The notes beneath the pieces were generated by a model. The model searched no databases. It saw nothing but the letters and a program-made list of their open reading frames with translations, and had not been told where the DNA came from. The translations under genes and the position numbers were made by a program. Source: CADEDH01 sp965216205 (GTDB taxonomy: Bacteria; Actinomycetota; Acidimicrobiia; Acidimicrobiales; SZUA-35). Taken from it: a stretch of 64,000 nt of DNA. The stretch covers positions 5,518,001-5,582,000 of the forward strand of contig OZ244139.1 in NCBI GenBank assembly GCA_965216205.1, written 5' to 3'. Below are positions 63,648-64,000 of this stretch, piece after piece (the first letter of the stretch is position 1; every line of letters begins with the position of its first letter).

Positions 63648-64000
63648 ATGACCGCTACGACGGATCTGCCCAACGAGTTACGCGACCAGCTGCGGTCGGA
63701 CGAGTCCGTCCGGTACCACCAACGGGCGAACGTGACACTGCACGGCGGGCGCAACGAGCACCTGGGCACGATCGTCGTCACCGATCGCCGCATCCTGTAT
63801 CTCCAGGGCCGAAGCCTCGGGCCGTTTCGGCTGCTCAGCGTCTTCGCGCTGTTCTTCCCGGCGTGGCGTGTTCGGGAGCTCGCGTTCCGGCAGCTCGTGC
63901 GCGTCGCCGTCTCGAAGAAGGGCTTCAAGCACCACCTCGTCGAGGTGACCGCCGACGGCACCGACATCGGGACGTTGCATGTCGTCGATCCCGAGCCGGT
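63648..64000 (+). CDS. PH-domain-like protein, 5' part
   Basis: The reading frame from ATG 63648 (GGGGGTCGGCG just upstream) runs off the window after about 117 codons. It reads MTATTDLPNELRDQLRSDES, then GTIVVTDRRILYLQGRSLG and RELAFRQLVRVAVSKKGF, the strand pattern of bacterial PH (short PH/DUF304-type) domains. No membrane helix is evident; LLSVFALFFPAW is a short hydrophobic patch. Confidence 0.6.
   Translation, partial: MTATTDLPNELRDQLRSDESVRYHQRANVTLHGGRNEHLGTIVVTDRRILYLQGRSLGPFRLLSVFALFFPAWRVRELAFRQLVRVAVSKKGFKHHLVEVTADGTDIGTLHVVDPEP

Overview
The window reads as the replication-origin neighbourhood of a high-GC actinobacterium, most probably of the class Acidimicrobiia (Ilumatobacter/Iamia-like). 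The evidence is high GC throughout, many GTG and TTG starts, GTGA stop/start overlaps, an actinobacterial DUF3566 gene and tRNA-Ile beside gyrA, and a gene order that matches both flanks of the mycobacterial origin. The taxonomic call is an inference from these traits; there is no rRNA gene in the window.

Layout. 1-2.2 kb: the tail of a beta-propeller protein and a Tat-exported small barrel-like protein. 2.2-13.4 kb (minus strand): tRNA-Ile, DUF3566 membrane protein, TadE-like protein, gyrA, gyrB, DciA-like (DUF721), recF, dnaN, dnaA, the classical origin-side replication cluster. 13.9-20.3 kb (plus): rpmH, rnpA, yidD, yidC, jag, rsmG, parA, parB, followed by a near-perfect parS. 20.4-22.9 kb: an 850-bp gene-free stretch full of ATACC-type repeats, then a second ParA gene coupled to a proline-rich ribbon-helix-helix-like protein, apparently a second partition-like module. 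23.0-31.5 kb (minus): trxA, trxB, a small membrane protein, anti-sigma and SigM-like sigma factor, a membrane Ser/Thr kinase, DUF6049 protein and a GNAT acetyltransferase, in the order known around mycobacterial sigM. 31.6-37.9 kb (plus): HDAC-like deacetylase, pcnA, DUF5318, the class A PBP ponA, and a second GNAT. 37.9-44.6 kb: a DUF35/thiolase-like/SDR acyl-CoA operon, a GntR (YtrA-type)/DUF1648 pair with a visible operator, and a flavoprotein-methyltransferase fusion divergent from an XRE-cupin regulator. 44.9-48.2 kb (plus): rpsF, ssb, rpsR, rplI and dnaB, with a cluster of DnaA-box-like sites in front of dnaB. 48.2-51.2 kb: a small membrane protein, two Nudix hydrolases and a sulfotransferase-like protein. 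51.2-59.2 kb: an ABC-transporter-dependent glycan export cluster (Wzm, Wzt with C-terminal extension, three methyltransferases, a two-domain glycosyltransferase, a coiled-coil protein). 59.3-64 kb: an F420-type LLM oxidoreductase, a DUF1800/DUF1501 secreted pair with DUF4214 repeats, and a partial PH-like protein.

How the parts fit. The replication genes supply initiator, clamp, gap-repair, helicase-loader, helicase and gyrase functions. ParABS segregates the origin. YidC, RnpA, L34 and Jag form the usual membrane-insertion/RNA block. The SigM/kinase/DUF6049/PonA genes are envelope functions. The glycan cluster most resembles a chain-capping, ABC-exported polysaccharide system: a coiled-coil N-terminal domain is shared by a methyltransferase at one end of the cluster and a stand-alone protein at the other. 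I consider that cluster and the second ParA/RHH module with its repeat field the two most interesting items.
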